A stretch of DNA of 12,944 nucleotides, taken from the NCBI GenBank assembly GCA_947306845.1, contig CAMZHP010000065.1:1-12944 (forward strand). The letters run 5' to 3'. How positions within the stretch are numbered: the first letter of the stretch is position 1; every line of letters starts with the position of its first letter. This document shows, piece after piece, positions 12,605 to 12,944 of the stretch. The stretch comes from an uncultured Prevotellaceae bacterium (GTDB lineage: Bacteria > Bacteroidota > Bacteroidia > Bacteroidales > Bacteroidaceae). Position numbers and translations under genes: made by a program. Under the pieces are notes generated by a model, which had not been told where the DNA came from, searched no databases, and worked only from the letters and a program-made list of their open reading frames with translations.

Positions 12605-12648
12605 AAAAAATATCGGGTGTCAGCATTCACTGACACCCGATTTCGTTT
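12605..12648. terminator. Bidirectional intrinsic terminator
   Basis: ATCGGGTGTCAG (12612-12623) and CTGACACCCGAT (12630-12641) form a perfect 12-bp stem with loop CATTCA. It is flanked by six A on the left (12605-12610) and a T-rich tract on the right. It can stop both the TerB-like transcript and the convergent hydrolase transcript. Confidence 0.93.
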
Positions 12649-12683
12649 TTGATTTTTAATTCAACAATAGCAACTTGTTAGTA

Positions 12684-12725
12684 TCCTTCATCTTTCATCC
12701 TTCATCCTTCATCTTTCATCTTTCA
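12684..12725 (-). repeat. Six tandem 7-bp units over the 3' end of the hydrolase gene
   Basis: Plus-strand units are TCCTTCA, TCTTTCA, TCCTTCA, TCCTTCA, TCTTTCA, TCTTTCA. On the coding strand these read TGAAAGA or TGAAGGA. The stop codon (12711-12709) lies inside the array, and the last residues VKDER are largely repeat-encoded. Confidence 0.9.
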
Positions 12726-12944
12726 CCAGTCTCACCTCGTAGATTTCTCCAATCTGCTTGCGGGGTTTGGCCACGAACTTCACCCGTACTTGTGACTTGC
12801 CCTTGAGCAGTTCGGCAGGTATGGGATAGGTTTCATATTTGAACTCTGAGATGCGGTATTTGCCCGTGTTGTTCACCTCCTTCACCAACACATCATCGAC
12901 GAGGATGTCGAACTCATGGCTCTTCCATTCGCCCACACCCCAGT
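12709..12944 (-). CDS. C-terminal end of a DUF1680/GH127-type glycoside hydrolase (5' truncated by window)
   Basis: The frame is open to the right edge, so the GTG at 12936 is not a real start. The visible 78 or so residues contain HEFDILVDDVLVKEV, then YPIPAELLKGKSQVRVKFVAKP and a final YEVRLVKDER. This FDILVDG...YPIP-ELLKGK-VTVKF-A-P...R-VK pattern is typical of the C-terminal beta-sandwich of Bacteroidetes beta-L-arabinofuranosidase-type (GH127/DUF1680) enzymes, which release arabinose from plant polysaccharides. The catalytic domain lies outside the window, so the activity is inferred from the tail alone. Its stop codon is within a 7-bp repeat array, and it converges on the terminator shared with the TerB-like gene. 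Confidence 0.65.
   Translation of the reverse strand, partial: WGVGEWKSHEFDILVDDVLVKEVNNTGKYRISEFKYETYPIPAELLKGKSQVRVKFVAKPRKQIGEIYEVRLVKDER

Overview
The window looks like a chromosomal segment of a Bacteroidales bacterium, most likely Prevotella-like. Three things suggest this: the ftsH-cdsA gene pair, a DUF349 coiled-coil protein and a GH127-type hydrolase tail; recurring promoters of the Bacteroidetes form (TTTG, about 19-20 nt, TAnnTTTG); and start codons with A/T-rich upstream regions and few Shine-Dalgarno sequences. The species call is inference from protein style and promoter type. I see no tRNA, rRNA, CRISPR array or insertion sequence.

Layout. Positions 2-3364 (+) form a tight four-gene run: the ftsH 3' end, cdsA, a membrane-anchored metallophosphoesterase and an exported SUMF1-domain protein. 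Gaps are 3-8 nt, so this is probably one operon for envelope lipid synthesis and membrane quality control. Positions 3386-4516 (+) hold a consensus promoter, a structured leader of about 165 nt with a 13-codon ORF, and a CorA-family transporter. Positions 4570-6656 (+) hold a DUF349 repeat protein. It ends at a perfect bidirectional terminator shared with the convergent pepD dipeptidase (6726-8183, -). A multi-pass lysylphosphatidylglycerol-synthase/flippase-like protein follows (8307-9293, -).

Positions 9380-9817 (-) lack long ORFs. They carry an apparently complete transcription unit: consensus promoter, cobalamin riboswitch, a 39-codon Cys-rich ORF with a signal-peptide-like start, and an intrinsic terminator. 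Upstream lies a small helix-hairpin-helix (DUF4332-like) gene with its own terminator. Divergent from it is a type II pantothenate kinase-like gene (10531-11358, +). Next come a Gly/Ser-rich protein with four copies of an amphipathic helix motif and a TerB-like protein (11508-12595, +). A strong bidirectional terminator separates these from the 3' end of a glycoside hydrolase that runs off the right edge (-).

Two regions deserve most attention. One is the corA leader, where a short acidic/Pro ORF overlaps one arm of two mutually exclusive RNA helices, one of which covers the purine-rich region before the corA start. The other is the self-contained B12-riboswitch unit that controls no recognisable gene. 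Secondary themes are 7-bp purine-rich repeat arrays at the 3' ends of three genes and an 8-bp repeat array in front of the Gly/Ser-rich repeat protein.
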